A program made the position numbers and the translations under genes. Shown here one piece after another: positions 1 through 11,003 of a stretch of DNA of 64,000 nucleotides; the first letter of the stretch is position 1, and each line of letters starts with the position of its first letter. Below the pieces are notes generated by a model. It saw nothing but the letters and a program-made list of their open reading frames with translations, was not told the origin of the DNA and did no database searches. The stretch is from assembly GCA_020631735.1 (NCBI GenBank), contig CM036209.1, positions 1,909,478-1,973,477 of the forward strand, in the 5' to 3' direction. The stretch is from Saccharum officinarum (Eukaryota; Streptophyta; Magnoliopsida; Poales; Poaceae).

Positions 1-95
1 TGAGCCTAGTTAGTCTATAATTGGACAAATTTTACCAAATAACAACGAAAAGATGCTACAGTAACTTTTCAGCTACTTTTCGCAAAGTGAACACA
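1..95. mobile_element. Partial MITE-like repeat cut by window start
   Basis: The first bases (AGCCTAGTTAGTC, then ATAATTGGACAA, and GCTACAGTAA near 55) resemble the inner end of a very common grass MITE family that carries AGCCTAATTAGTCCATGATT and GTGCTACAGTA. The other end lies outside the window, so no terminal repeat or target duplication can be checked. The assignment rests on remembered similarity only. Confidence 0.35.
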
Positions 96-1332
96 CCCAT
101 TATTTGTCTCTACAATGAGAAGCCAAGTACTTCCATTTGGAACTCAGCATTTGTTGGGCTAATCCAAAGAGAAAAGTCAGATTCTTTTATCGGAATGGGC
201 AGCCCGGTCCAATAACCCCAATGAACAACAAACTTAAGCCAGACTCATCTAGGCCTCGCGCGACTTTAATATTGAGAAATGATTGACCTAAAGGTTTGGG
301 GTAAGGCCATTTTTCAAGGTCACAAATTTATGCTTAAGGCCATCCAATAAATAATGCAGGCCTGCTTTCTTAGATTGAGCCATGGTAGCACCAAGCTAAA
401 TATGGTCAGGTCTACTCCCTTTAGTCATAAGTATTTCTTTTTTTTTTTTGCGAAACTTAGTCATAAGTATTTCGATTTAGATTGGAGCATAAAATTCGTA
501 CAACTAAATTTTTCTTGAAAACTACTCTGTTAGATATGTGTCGAATACGTGTACAATTTGGTTATGCTACTGCTTGAATTATATTAGTGGCTAGGATAGA
601 GTTGGAGTCAAACTCTGTATCGGGGGGGGGGCATTATTATACCAGTGAGGCAACTTGACAACTGGTATGGATAGCGACGAGGCTGCATCCGTATGCCAGT
701 GTAGCTGTTGTTTTATGGGTGAAGCGCCTGTAGTCATGCTCCGAAGATGTATACAGATCATCGAACCTCATTAAAAAAACACCGTGCCTTGGTGTCACCT
801 CACTTCTGATCATTGTATGATTTGAGGCTACGCAGCATATGGATTGCCATATCTGCTTCTCCTAGAGAAAACTTATGGATAGGAAATCAGTAACAAAAGT
901 AGAAGGGAAAAAAAGAGGAAATGATCAAAAGAGATGAGATGAGAGGAAGTCATAAGAGGAGCAAAGCTATAGAGCTGTGCTTGATTGGGGACGTTTAGCT
1001 GGTACCAACCATCGGCTGCCCTCACTCTTATACGCCTGTCACCCTGCCATGGCGCCTTTGTTGTCATGGCCACCTTTCTTGCCGTCCATGATTAGGGATT
1101 AAATCGATATGGGGTAGCAAACAAGAACAAAGAGGAGGAGCCAACATCACAATCGTCACCATGGAACACCACAGAGACCACACCGGCTAGGTGGGCACAC
1201 ATGCCACATGGATCCCCCCCTGCCACCATGACCAGCAACTGTATACTGTGCTCCTGCTTTCTTTCCCCTACTCTTCTTGCTCCATCTTTTACATTTCATT
1301 TCTACCCTAGAGCTTAGATAGGGTTTTGTGGT
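96..1332. other. Intergenic flank, no gene recognised
   Basis: Only short open frames occur here and none resembles a known protein. It contains a G-run near 620-632 and the small duplicated segment at 421-473 listed separately. The last five bases, GTGGT (1328-1332), would be the target duplication of the copia element that follows. Confidence 0.6.
421..473 (-). repeat. 17-bp target-site duplication around a 19-nt poly(A) retro-insert
   Basis: TTAGTCATAAGTATTTC occurs at 421-437 and again, unchanged, at 457-473. Between them are only 19 nt: twelve T, then GCGAAAC. Read on the minus strand this is GTTTCGC followed by poly(A), which looks like the extreme 3' end of a LINE-type transcript. A perfect long duplication flanking a poly(A) tail is the mark of target-primed reverse transcription. 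Confidence 0.75.
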
Positions 1333-2915
1333 TGAAAGCATCTAGGCCCCAAGGTTTGGTTTCGGTAATTAATGACAACACTTTATTACCATGACTAACG
1401 TGTGTTTTGCAGAAACATTGGTAAGTTAGGTCATGGAGGTGATAACTGCTTTGAGCACTGTGGTTTCGTGTCCCTTGATGGAAATCGTTTCGGTTCTCAA
1501 AAGAGTGACGTCAAGATTAAGGACGGTTAGTTCCGGATGACGAAGTGTTGAGACACATTCGGAATAGTCGTTAGGATCTTCGTTTTTCTCTTTTGGCCGT
1601 ACTATAAAGGGGGGCATGAATGGGTAGCTTGACCTAGGCGAGTCCTATGTTTAGGTGTGGTGCACACTTGTTAAACTTGGCGCTAGGCAACCCTAGATTG
1701 GCTCAAGGTTCAGTTAGAAGCAACTTGGTTGAAGTTGCGACGCGTTTCGGGCTGTTTTCTAGGCACCAGACGCGGTCTTCGGGAACACCGGACGCGTCCG
1801 GTGTATACGTTACCGCGACTAGGTTTCGGCCTCGACCACCGGACGCGGTCCTCGCGAGGACCGGACGCGGTGGTCAGCGACCGACACATGTCACCGAGAG
1901 AGAACGCCCGTCGGACGCGACCTGGACTTGATCGGCGCGTCCGGTGCGAGTCCAGTAAGGTCCAGAGAGGACCGGACGCGTCCGGTCTTCAGGCATCGGA
2001 CGCGGCCTCGCGTCCGGTGTAAGTCCAGTAAGCACCCTTGCACGTCGGACGCGTCCGGTGCTACCTGACCGGTGCGTCCGGTGTTTCGATTTCGAAATCG
2101 CGTTTTGACCGTTACGGGGGACCGGCGCGTCCGGTGCGTTGCACCGGCGCGTCCGGTGACCCCATGTCAGAAAGTAACGGTTCGTTTTCTTTGAGGGGTG
2201 TATAAATACAACCCCTCCACCTCTTTTAGAGGTCTCTTGCTCATTCAAACATCTGAGAAAACCCTTTAGAGTGCAAGGGAGTGCAAGAGCTCTAGTGAGG
2301 ATAGAGATTTGAGAATCAAAGTTTGAGTTTCCTCACTAGTGATTCGAGAGTAGCAAGTGTGCATCCACCTCCTCATTTGGGCTCGTTGTGGTCAAGTGAG
2401 AGTTCTAGCTTGTTACTCTTGGTGATCGCCATCACCTAGACGGCTTGGTGGTGATTGGGAGTTTGGTGATCATCCGGCGGAGCTTGTGGATGACCCAACT
2501 CAAGTTGTGAGCGGTTTTGGGTGATTCGCCGCGACGGAGTGTCGAAGAATCAACCCGTAGAGAGCACTTGATCCTTGCGCGGATCAAGGGGGAGCGACAC
2601 CCTTGCGCGGGTGCTCCAACGAGGACTAGTGGGGAGTGGCGACTCTCCGATACCTCGGAAAAACATCGCCGTGTTCCTTGCCCCTTTACTTTCAAGCAAT
2701 TACTTTCTCGTATTTACTTTCATTGCTTGTTTTACATTCCTAGAATTGCCATGCTAGACTAGGATTGGAAACTAGGGTGCAAACTTTTTATCGGTAGACT
2801 CTCTAGGAACACAAGTAGGCACTAGGGGTGAATTCCGGCTTATAGGATTTAATTCTTGCAATCAATTTTTAGAAAAGCCCAATTCACCCCCCTCTTGGGC
2901 ATCTTGATCCTTTCA
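1333..2915 (+). repeat. 5' LTR of Sirevirus A (1583 bp)
   Basis: It begins TGAAAGCATC and ends GATCCTTTCA, a 6-bp inverted terminal repeat TGAAAG/CTTTCA with the usual TG...CA ends. The PBS lies two bases downstream. It holds a cluster of CGGACGCGTCCG palindromes (about 1775-2160), including a perfect 20-bp palindrome at 1785-1804, just upstream of a TATA box. The same arrangement, inverted, occurs in the LTRs of element B (40969-42585, 52783-54155) and element C. Confidence 0.9.
2201..2207 (+). promoter_or_regulatory. LTR TATA box of element A
   Basis: TATAAATA follows GAGGGGTG and precedes a C/T-rich stretch. The same GGGGTGTATAAATA context is found inverted in element B at 41669-41676 and 53483-53490, so the site is conserved. 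Transcription would begin a few tens of bases downstream, setting the U3/R boundary. Confidence 0.7.
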
Positions 2916-2916
2916 A

Positions 2917-2930
2917 TTGGTATCGGAGCC
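2917..2930 (+). other. Primer binding site, initiator Met-tRNA
   Basis: TTGGTATCGGAGCC lies directly after the LTR end. It matches the TGGTATCAGAGC class complementary to the 3' end of plant initiator methionine tRNA, with one change (A to G). This fixes the LTR boundary and strand. Confidence 0.9.
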
Positions 2931-2968
2931 GTGTTGCTCTTCTTTTAGGCTTTACCGCCTAGAGCAAG

Positions 2969-5317
2969 ATGTCTAATGGGGAAGGACCACCTCCCACTTT
3001 TGAGGGAGACGATTTTCCATATTGGAAAATTCGTATGGAGGCGTACCTCGAAGCCATAGATGTTGGGTGTCTTAGAGCCGCAACCGAAGGGCTTCCCCCC
3101 ATAAGGGATCCCGCTAACCCAAGTGGTGACGAGGAGAAGTACGACCGGTGGAATGCAAAGGCCAAAAATGCACTCTACCGGGGCTTAGGCAAAGATATCT
3201 TCAATCGCGTGCGTAATGCAAAGAACGCTCATGAATTGTGGGAAAATCTTTGTGCTCTCCATGAGGGAACTAAGAGTGAGCGTGAGGAACGCTATCACAT
3301 AGCCTTAAAGAAAATTAATTCTTTTGAGATGCTTCCCAAAGAAAGTGCTAATGACATGTACACTCGCTTGAATGTTCTTGTAGAGGACCTCAATGCACTT
3401 GGGCTCACCAAAATGAGTCAATCGGATGTTGCAAGGAAGATCTTGAGTGTGCTTCCCGTTGAGAAGTATGGACACATTGTCACCGTGCTTCACCAAAGTG
3501 ATCTTTCCACCGCAACACCAACGCAAGTTTTAGGGAAAATCAATGCTCATGAGATGTACATGCATATCACTCCGGAAGAGGGCTCATCATCTTCCAAGAA
3601 GAAAGACTTGGCCTTCAAAGCTAGTCATGACAAGAAGAAGATGAAAGGCCAAGTCATGATGGTGCAAGAAAGCTCAAGCGATAGTGATGTTGATGATGAA
3701 TCACTTGCACTCATGGTGAGAAAGACCACCAAGATGTTAAAGAAGCTTAACAAGAGTGGCATCAAGTTCGATGGCAAGAAGAAGAAATTCTTCACAAGTA
3801 GCAAGAGAAAGCCAATCTCGGAGATGGATTGCTACAATTGTGGTGAACTTGGTCATCTAGCTCATCAATGCCCTAGACCACCAAAAGACAAGTACAAGAA
3901 CAAAAACAAGGGCAAGAAAAATGATTCAAGTGATGAAGAAGAAGAGAAGAAAAGGAACAAGCCATACAAGAAGAAGGATGGCAAAAAGAAGGAGTTCCAC
4001 AAGAAAAAGAAGGGAGGAAAGGCATACATTGTTGGTGATTGGCTCACCGACATTGAATCATCATGTGAGTCCTCCGAAGATGAAAGCAATGATGAGAAAG
4101 AGAAGGTTGCCGCATTTGTGATGGGGCCATCATCTTCATCAACATCTTCATCACCACCTTCACCACCTCCTTCACCATCATCGTCCACTACTCACCTATG
4201 CCTTATGGCCAAGGGTGAACGAAAGGTACAAAACCATGATAGTGATGATGATGACGATAGTGATAGTGATGATGAATATGACTCACCTTCTTATGATGAA
4301 CTTGTAAAATTGTTAAACAAATACACTAAAATCATAAGAAGAACTAGAAGTGAAAATGATGATCTTCAAAATGAAAATGAATCACTCTCATCAAAGCTTG
4401 AAAATATTCAAAAGACTAGTGGTGAGTTTAGAGTTCAAAATGAAGTAATGTCTTCCACTCTCAAGGAACTCAAAACCTCCTATAAAGAGCTTAAAGATCA
4501 ACATGATAAACTTGAAAAGAAGCATGATGAGCTCATCACTAGATGCAATTCTCTAAAGGACAAATATACCACATTAAAAATTGATTATGATAGTCTTGTG
4601 GTTGCTAATGAACTTGCTCTTGAGACACATGATGCTACTAACCATGTTGTTAAGTGTGATATAGCTACATCATGTGATGACTTGATCATTGAAAGCATTG
4701 AGGAAGGTTCTAGTAGCAAAGGCAAGAGTGTGGTTGAGTCAAGCAACTATGATGACTATGCCAAGATTAAGAGTGAAAATGAGAAGCTTGCAAGTGAGAA
4801 CAAGAAGCTAAAAGGTTTGATGGCTCTTGAGAAGCAACCAACAAATGAGTCACTCATTGAAGAAAACAAAAAGCTAAAGCAAGAAAAAGAGCATCTCAAG
4901 ACCGGCCTAAGCAAGTTCACAAGAGGCCAACATTTGCAAAGTGAGCTCCTCATGAACACCGTAATGAAGATGGATAGAAGTGGTATTGGGTACTTGGCAA
5001 ATCAAGAGAAGAAAGCAAAAGCTCAACAACAACCAAGCAAGTCAAAGCCCAAGCCAAAGAGATGTGTTGAGTGTGGTCAAGAAGGTCACTTTGCTCATGA
5101 ATGCAAAACTCCACCACCACAACCCCTGCCCAAGCATGCTAGACCTTTCGCTTTCAATGCTCATTATATGCTAAGAAAAGATTCAAATGGAAAGATGAAA
5201 GTCATGTTTTTGGGTCCCCCAAACAAGAATAGGCCAAAGAAAATATGGGTTGCCAAGTCACTAGTGGATAAAGTCAAGGGCCCCTCTCAAGTTTGGGTCC
5301 CTAAACAAAAAGCTTGA
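2969..5317 (+). CDS. gag: Gag polyprotein of Sirevirus A (782 aa)
   Basis: This is the nucleocapsid/coat protein that packages element RNA into virus-like particles. Residues about 10-200 form the copia gag domain (UBN2/Retrotran_gag type). Two zinc knuckles of the form C-X2-C-X4-H-X4-C sit at residues 288-301 and 699-712. Between them are Lys-rich tracts, a Ser/Pro/Asp-rich low-complexity stretch near 370-430 and a long heptad-rich coiled coil at about 440-660. A gag of this length with a second C-terminal knuckle is typical of Sireviruses. The start ATG is about 40 nt after the PBS. The frame is open throughout. It ends 14 nt before pol, which lies in another frame, so pol needs frameshifting or another bypass. 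Confidence 0.93.
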   Translation: MSNGEGPPPTFEGDDFPYWKIRMEAYLEAIDVGCLRAATEGLPPIRDPANPSGDEEKYDRWNAKAKNALYRGLGKDIFNRVRNAKNAHELWENLCALHEGTKSEREERYHIALKKINSFEMLPKESANDMYTRLNVLVEDLNALGLTKMSQSDVARKILSVLPVEKYGHIVTVLHQSDLSTATPTQVLGKINAHEMYMHITPEEGSSSSKKKDLAFKASHDKKKMKGQVMMVQESSSDSDVDDESLALMVRKTTKMLKKLNKSGIKFDGKKKKFFTSSKRKPISEMDCYNCGELGHLAHQCPRPPKDKYKNKNKGKKNDSSDEEEEKKRNKPYKKKDGKKKEFHKKKKGGKAYIVGDWLTDIESSCESSEDESNDEKEKVAAFVMGPSSSSTSSSPPSPPPSPSSSTTHLCLMAKGERKVQNHDSDDDDDSDSDDEYDSPSYDELVKLLNKYTKIIRRTRSENDDLQNENESLSSKLENIQKTSGEFRVQNEVMSSTLKELKTSYKELKDQHDKLEKKHDELITRCNSLKDKYTTLKIDYDSLVVANELALETHDATNHVVKCDIATSCDDLIIESIEEGSSSKGKSVVESSNYDDYAKIKSENEKLASENKKLKGLMALEKQPTNESLIEENKKLKQEKEHLKTGLSKFTRGQHLQSELLMNTVMKMDRSGIGYLANQEKKAKAQQQPSKSKPKPKRCVECGQEGHFAHECKTPPPQPLPKHARPFAFNAHYMLRKDSNGKMKVMFLGPPNKNRPKKIWVAKSLVDKVKGPSQVWVPKQKA

Positions 5318-5331
5318 TCTCTTGTGTGTAG

Positions 5332-7926
5332 GTGAACTACAAGACCGGTGGAACTCATTGGGTTATTGATAGTGGTTGCACTCAACATATGACCGGTGAT
5401 CCTCGTATGTTCACCACCATTGAAGAGAATGGTATATGTCAAGAGAAGATCACATTTGGGGATAATTCAAAGAGCAAAGTCAAGGGCATAGGCAAGATTG
5501 CAATATCACATGATCACTCACTCTCAAATGTGCTTTATGTTGCTTCATTGAGTTTCAACTTGTTGTCCGTTGGGCAACTTTGTGACCTTGGCTTCCAATG
5601 CTTGTTCACACCAAATGAAGTGGAAGTTTCAAAGATAGATGACAAGCAAGTGATATTCAAAGGCTTTAGATACAATAATCTTTATCTTGTTGACTTCACC
5701 TCCGAAGATGCAAATTTGATGACATGTTTGTTCACCAAGACCTCACTTGGTTGGCTTTGGCATAGGAGGCTTGCTCATGTTGGAATGAACACTCTCAACA
5801 AGCTATTGAAGAAAGAACTAGTGAGAGGATTGAAGGATGTGAAGTTTGAAAAGGACAAACCTTGTAGTGCATGTCAAGCGGGCAAACAAGTTGCAAACAC
5901 TCATCCAACCAAAGCCTTCATGTCAACTTCAAGAGTGTTAGAACTTCTACACATGGACTTGTTTGGGCCTACAACATACAAGAGTTTGGGTGGTAGTCTC
6001 TATTGCCTTGTGATAGTGGATGACTACTCAAGGTATACATGGACCTTCTTCCTTCATGATAAATCCGAAGTGGCAAATTGCTTCAAGAAGTTTGCAAAGA
6101 GAGCTCAAAATGAATTTGAAGTCAAGATAAAGAAGATTAGAAGTGACAATGGGAAAGAATTTGACAACACCAACATTGAAGCTTATTGTGATGAAATTGG
6201 AATCAAGCATGAGGTTTCTTCAACCTACACTCCTCAACAAAATGGTGTAGTTGAGAGAAAGAACCGAACTTTGATCACCCTTGCAAGAACAATGCTAGAT
6301 GAGTACAACACTCCGGAGAAGTTGTGGGCCGAGGCAATCAACACCGCATGCTATGCTTCAAATCGCCTCTTCCTACAAAAGTTTCTTGGCAAGACCCCCT
6401 ATGAGTTGCTCAATGGCAAGAAGCCGGACGTTTCCTTCTTTCGGGTGTTTGGTTGCAAATGTTACATCTACAAGAAGCGTCAACACCTAGGGAAGTTTCA
6501 AAGACGTTGTGATATTGGCTTTCTTGTTGGTTACTCATCAAAGTCCAAAGCATATAGAGTATTTAACCATGCCACCGGTTTGGTTGAAGAAACATATGAT
6601 GTGGAATTTGATGAATCTAATGGCTCCCAAGGAGCAATTGAGAATTGTGATGATGTAGGTAATGAACCCTTGAGGGAGGCTATGAAGAACATGCCCGTGG
6701 GAGACATCAAGCCAAAAGATGATGATGACGATGTACAAATTGTTGATCCACCATCTTCATCACGTGTGCCTCAAGATGATAACAAGAATGAGAGAGTTGA
6801 AAATGAAGACACTCATGTCTCTCATGAACAATCCGAGGCACAAGCTCAAGATGTTGATGCTCCTCATCCACCTCCTCAAGTGATTGATAAAAGAAATTCA
6901 TCACTACTTCAAGCACATCCACAAGATCTCATCATAGGGAGTCCTGCAAAGGGAGTAATGACTCGATCTCAAAAGCTAGCTTCTTTTGTTGAACATCACT
7001 CTTTTGTCTCTTGTGTTGAACCTAAGAATGTAGAAGAAGCTCTTCAAGATCCGGATTGGGTGATTGCAATGCATGAAGAGTTAAACAACTTCACCCAAAA
7101 TCAAGTATGGACACTTGAAGAGCATCCTAAAGGTGCAAGAGTCATTGGAACCAAGTGGGTGTTCCGAAACAAGCAAGATGACCAAGGCATAGTGGTGAGG
7201 AACAAGGCAAGACTAGTTGCAAAGGGGTTCTCTCAAGTTGAAGGTCTTGATTTTGGAGAAACCTTTGCACCCGTTGCAAGACTTGAAGCCATTCGTATCC
7301 TCCTTGCTTATGCATCACATCATGATATGAAACTATATCAAATGGATGTGAAAAGTGCATTTTTAAATGGCTTTATAAACGAACTAGTCTATGTTAATCA
7401 ACCTCCCGGGTTTGAAGACCCTAGATATCCTAATCATGTTTATAGGTTGTCCAAGGCGTTATATGGGCTCAAGCAAGCCCCTAGAGCGTGGTATGAACGC
7501 CTTCGGGACTTCCTCATTGAGAAGGGCTTCACCATTGGGAAGGTCGACACCACACTATTCACCAAGAAGTTTAATGGGGAGATCTTCATTTGTCAAGTAT
7601 ATGTTGATGATATTATCTTCGGATCAACAAATGAAGATTATTGCAAAGAATTTGGTGAATTGATGTCAAAGGAATTCGAGATGTCAATGATTGGTGAGCT
7701 CACATTCTTCCTTGGCTTTCAAGTAAAGCAAATAAGAGAAGGGATTTTCATCTCTCAAGAAAAGTATACCAAGGATCTTCTCAAGAGATTCAAGATGGAA
7801 GAATGCAAACCAATCAAGACCCCAATGCCATCAAATGGACATCTCGACCTAGATGAGGGAGGTAAACCGGTTGATCAAAACTCTCTACCGTTCTATGATT
7901 TGCTTGTTATACCTTACCGCATCTAG
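5332..7926 (+). CDS. pol: Pol polyprotein of Sirevirus A: protease, integrase, reverse transcriptase (truncated)
   Basis: The open frame starts after a TAG at 5329-5331; GTG 5332 is only its first codon, not a proven start. Visible parts are the aspartic protease motif VIDSG (catalytic D13), the integrase zinc finger H144-X4-H149-X28-C178-X2-C181, an integrase D,D35E triad at D209, D272 and E308, and the RVT_2 reverse transcriptase with YVDD at 757-760. Pro/Ser/acidic linker lies at about 460-540. Compared with element B, an extra A in the AAAA run near 7878 shifts the frame, and translation ends at 7926 before RNase H. Integrase and RT look complete; the polyprotein is not. Confidence 0.92.
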   Translation: MNYKTGGTHWVIDSGCTQHMTGDPRMFTTIEENGICQEKITFGDNSKSKVKGIGKIAISHDHSLSNVLYVASLSFNLLSVGQLCDLGFQCLFTPNEVEVSKIDDKQVIFKGFRYNNLYLVDFTSEDANLMTCLFTKTSLGWLWHRRLAHVGMNTLNKLLKKELVRGLKDVKFEKDKPCSACQAGKQVANTHPTKAFMSTSRVLELLHMDLFGPTTYKSLGGSLYCLVIVDDYSRYTWTFFLHDKSEVANCFKKFAKRAQNEFEVKIKKIRSDNGKEFDNTNIEAYCDEIGIKHEVSSTYTPQQNGVVERKNRTLITLARTMLDEYNTPEKLWAEAINTACYASNRLFLQKFLGKTPYELLNGKKPDVSFFRVFGCKCYIYKKRQHLGKFQRRCDIGFLVGYSSKSKAYRVFNHATGLVEETYDVEFDESNGSQGAIENCDDVGNEPLREAMKNMPVGDIKPKDDDDDVQIVDPPSSSRVPQDDNKNERVENEDTHVSHEQSEAQAQDVDAPHPPPQVIDKRNSSLLQAHPQDLIIGSPAKGVMTRSQKLASFVEHHSFVSCVEPKNVEEALQDPDWVIAMHEELNNFTQNQVWTLEEHPKGARVIGTKWVFRNKQDDQGIVVRNKARLVAKGFSQVEGLDFGETFAPVARLEAIRILLAYASHHDMKLYQMDVKSAFLNGFINELVYVNQPPGFEDPRYPNHVYRLSKALYGLKQAPRAWYERLRDFLIEKGFTIGKVDTTLFTKKFNGEIFICQVYVDDIIFGSTNEDYCKEFGELMSKEFEMSMIGELTFFLGFQVKQIREGIFISQEKYTKDLLKRFKMEECKPIKTPMPSNGHLDLDEGGKPVDQNSLPFYDLLVIPYRI

Positions 7927-8540
7927 GCCCGATATCATGTTTTGTGTGTGCATGTGTGCTCGCTTTCAAGCATGCCCTAAAGAACCTCACCTAAGTGCCG
8001 TAAAAAGAATCCTAAGATATCTTAAGCACACCCTAGTATTGGTTTATGGTATCCCAAAGGAGCTAGATTCCAACTAGTTGGCTATTCCGATTCGGATTAT
8101 GCCGGTTGCAAAATTGATAGAAAAAGCACATCCGGAGGGTGCCATTTTTCTTGGGAGATCACTAGTATCTTGGTCATCTAAAAAGCAAATAGTGTGGTTT
8201 GTCCACTGCCGAGGCGCGAAACATTGCCGCGGGGGCTTGTTGTGCACAAATCTTATATATGAAACAAACCCTCCTAGACTATGGAGTTGTTCTTGAAAAG
8301 GTGCCACTTTTATGTGACAATGAAAGTGCCGTTAAAATTGCTAATAATCCGTACAACACTCTCGCACAAGCACATTGATATCCGCCATCACTTTCTAAGA
8401 GATCACGTTGCTAAAAATGATATATCACTAGAAGGTGTACGAAGTGAAAATCAATTAGCGGATATCTTCACTAAACCTTTGGACGAGGCTACCTTTTGTA
8501 GGCTAAGAAGTGAACTTAATGGCTTGATTCAAGTAACTTT
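7880..8540 (+). pseudogene. RNase H end of element A pol, frameshifted
   Basis: Downstream of the frame break, pieces matching element B pol appear in changing frames: RPDIMF then [18 protein letters not shown] (about 7928-8030), SWSSKKQ (about 8165-8190), and HIDIRHHFLRDHVAKNDISL to FTKPLDEATF (about 8370-8500). These are the copia RNase H and pol C terminus. At least three indels separate them, so no continuous RNase H is encoded. Confidence 0.85.
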
Positions 8541-8583
8541 AAAAAATGAGCGCGTGTTGTCCCTTGCATTGCATTGTATCATA

Positions 8584-8683
8584 NNNNNNNNNNNNNNNNN
8601 NNNNNNNNNNNNNNNNNNNNNNNNNNNNNNNNNNNNNNNNNNNNNNNNNNNNNNNNNNNNNNNNNNNNNNNNNNNNNNNNNNN
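8584..8683. other. Assembly gap (100 N)
   Basis: Exactly 100 N. The left side is the 3' untranslated end of element A (its counterpart in B is near 47100-47160) and the right side is unrelated AT-rich DNA, so the size is nominal. Confidence 0.98.
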
Positions 8684-9426
8684 TTTTCTATATAATTAAC
8701 ATGTTTGGCAATTGTGTAAGGCAACATAAAGTAAAAATTTATATTTAAATATCCACCTATGCAACTAAGAAACATGATCTAAAGTGAACTTAGATTTGCA
8801 TCTAATTATCCACCAGCTATTAGGATGGACAATTCATATAGTTTCATAATTTGAATACAAATTTTCACTTAATTTGTTGTTTAAAAAACCAAAAATACGC
8901 TCTCAAATCTACATCTACATATATGAACACCATCTATTACAAAAAAAATGATTGAACAACCATAATACATATATATGTTTTCACATTACCCACTTCTATT
9001 GACATGAATATATTAAATTTTGATTAAAATAAACATATACTTTGTACGATCATACAAATCAATTAAACACGTATGTGTTATTCAAACGTCTAATTGACTA
9101 TATATAGCCACCCGTCCCATAATTGTTCGAATTCCGCGAACAAGACAAAGACACATTAGACTTTCATCCTAGACACAACAAGAGTTCAATTTTTTCATCA
9201 TATATAAAACACAGTTAGTCTTCTGATACATCCTGCCGTAATTGATGGGTGATATATATGCCCTCATCACACGGTTTAGGCCTAACATGTTTGGTCAAGC
9301 CTTATTTCTTAGACTGCCACTGATGACGTACGTGGTGGGTAATTTGGAAAGCTGAAATGGACTATGTATGTGCAACTTGGCAGACACCCAGCACTCTTGG
9401 TAAGCTTGTTTGATTTTATTTCTGCG
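8684..9426. other. AT-rich upstream region, no gene
   Basis: No coding frame can be supported. This is the 5' flank of the GH17 relic; its regulatory content cannot be read beyond the TATA box at 9427. Confidence 0.5.
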
Positions 9427-9436
9427 TATATAAATA
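9427..9436 (+). promoter_or_regulatory. TATA box of the GH17 relic
   Basis: TATATAAATA lies 111 nt upstream of the likely original ATG at 9547, a normal plant promoter distance. It is followed by a C/A-rich stretch near 9445-9460 that could hold the transcription start. Confidence 0.6.
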
Positions 9437-9546
9437 GGGTAGCTAACTCAGTACATGCATTTTCGTGCAAAAAGCGTACGGTACGGTGCTACGTACCATA
9501 GTTGAGTTGCATCACATATTACATTTACACGTCGGATATTGAGAGT

Positions 9547-10501
9547 ATGGCAGCAAGGCAGCAGCGTGGGAAAAAAATTCCATGCATATAGTATCTATGC
9601 GGACTCTGTGCATACCCACCGTCGATATTGGCCACGTGTACATCTAGTCAATCCAGTCCGTCGCTCCGTTGCTCGGCTCCCTCACGTGGCTGCTGGGTAC
9701 TCACGGTTCGATCGTCTCGGCGCACACGTGGTTGTCATCTAAGGTATGTATGCATTTTTCCGCAGCGTGTGGCCTCCGTGCTTGCCGCCGTGGCATAGCT
9801 CATTGGAGCCTTGGTCGTTGGCCTTGGCGTCCATCCCAACAGGTAACCACTTTGTTAACATGCATGCATGTCAGCTCAGTGTTGCTACTACTGTCACTAA
9901 AAACATGATGTATACGTACGTACTGTCACCAATAGCACGATATACATACGTGCATGACTCTGCAGGGGTGCAATCTCCATTGGCGTGTGCTACGGCACCC
10001 AGGGCGACGGCCTAACGTCTGCAGCCGAGTGGCCGATGTGGTGCAGCTCTACCAGTCCATGGGAATCAACGCGATCCACATCCTGCAGGCCCTGCGCGGC
10101 TCCGGCATCGACGTCGTCGTCGACGAGACCAACCTCGACACGCTCATCTCCGACGGTCAATGACGATGGACGGGTGTACACCAACCTCTTCGACGCCATG
10201 GCCGATGCGGTGTACTCGGCCATGGAGAGGGAGGGGGAGTCCGGCATGCCCATCGTCGTGTCGGAGAGCGGGTGGCCGTCGGACGGTGGCAGCTTCGGCG
10301 CGTCGGTGGACAACGCACAGACCTACAACCAGAACCTGATCATCCATGTCGGCAATGGCACGCCCAAGAGGTCCGGGCCGCTCGAGACCTACATATTCGC
10401 CATGTTCAACGAGGACCAGAAGCAGGGGGGACGAGGCAGAGGAGCAATTTGGGCTCTTCAACGGGCAGGACAAGTCCCCAGTGTACCCTATTTGTTTCTG
10501 A
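9547..10501 (+). pseudogene. GH17 glucan endo-1,3-beta-glucosidase pseudogene
   Basis: Intact relatives hydrolyse beta-1,3-glucan (callose, fungal wall) and are secreted. Exon 1 begins ATG 9547 (MAARQQR), is interrupted by a 193-bp insert, then resumes with the signal-peptide hydrophobic core to 9842 (donor GT 9843). Exon 2 starts at 9966 with SIGVCYGTQ, the conserved GH17 N terminus. The C-terminal half is recognisable: YTNLFDAM, then VVSESGWPS containing the catalytic nucleophile Glu, [21 protein letters not shown], and stop at 10499-10501. Breaks are the insert, an in-frame TAG in the signal peptide (near 9794), a frameshift near 10030, loss of the middle of the barrel at about 10150 (with the VGNE acid/base region), and a shift in the G run near 10430. 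Clearly non-functional. Confidence 0.88.
9561..9769. mobile_element. 193-bp DNA transposon (MITE) in GH17 exon 1, 8-bp TSD
   Basis: GCAGCGTG occurs at 9561-9568 and 9762-9769, bounding an insert at 9569-9761. The insert begins GGAAAAAAATTCCATGCATA and ends TATGTATGCATTTTTCC, giving imperfect inverted termini of the form GGAAAAA..TGCATA. If one copy of the duplication and the insert are ignored, the GH17 signal-peptide frame reads through the junction. An 8-bp duplication points to the hAT superfamily. Confidence 0.75.
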
Positions 10502-11003
10502 AGAAGACATTCATATACACTATATATGAACGTAATAACGAGCCTGTGATTTTTACCTTTTTGTAGTTGGTGACATTCAGATACACTAACCCCAGGAAAG
10601 AGTAATACTACCTGGTGGCATTCTAAATTATGTCGATCAATAAAATATTATGGGAGTAGTTACATTTCAGGTGTCTAATAAATTTTATACAACCAACTAT
10701 ACAACTACAAACGTAAGTCACTAGAGACAATTTTATAATATTCTCTACAGTTTATTTCCTGCACAACAAAAATATTAGACACTTGAAATAAACCCTGGCC
10801 TTCGCTTATGCTATCTCTAATGTACAATATAAACTAGTACTTAATATATACTTATGTTATTCTGTGGTTGACCATGATGATTCATATGGTACTTTTACGT
10901 GGATGATATGAAGAAATTGTCTACGAGATGAATGTACATGCCAACCTATAGGTCATTCGTCATAGCTTGTTAATATTATACACAGAGTGTACTACAGCAA
11001 ACT

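Larger units (their letters stand above)
1333..8583 (+). mobile_element. Ty1/copia Sirevirus-like retrotransposon A, 3' end lost in assembly gap
   Basis: The order is 5' LTR (1333-2915), PBS, gag with two CCHC knuckles, then pol in the order protease, integrase, reverse transcriptase, RNase H, which is the copia order. The long coiled-coil gag, the CGGACGCG palindromes in the LTR and TGAAAG...CTTTCA LTR ends fit the Sirevirus (SIRE/Maximus) lineage. The element is cut by the gap at 8584 just after pol, where the 3' LTR should follow. Sequence to the right of the gap is unrelated, so the 100 N hides at least one LTR. Gag is open, but the RNase H part of pol is shifted and broken, so the copy is probably not autonomous. 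Confidence 0.93.

Noticed and set aside
873..1341. Two minus-strand frames of 61-66 codons before element A
   Set aside because: No recognisable motif, no splice or promoter support; probably chance.
1647..2248. Open frames over the element A LTR on both strands
   Set aside because: They translate the CGGACGCGTCCG palindrome array.
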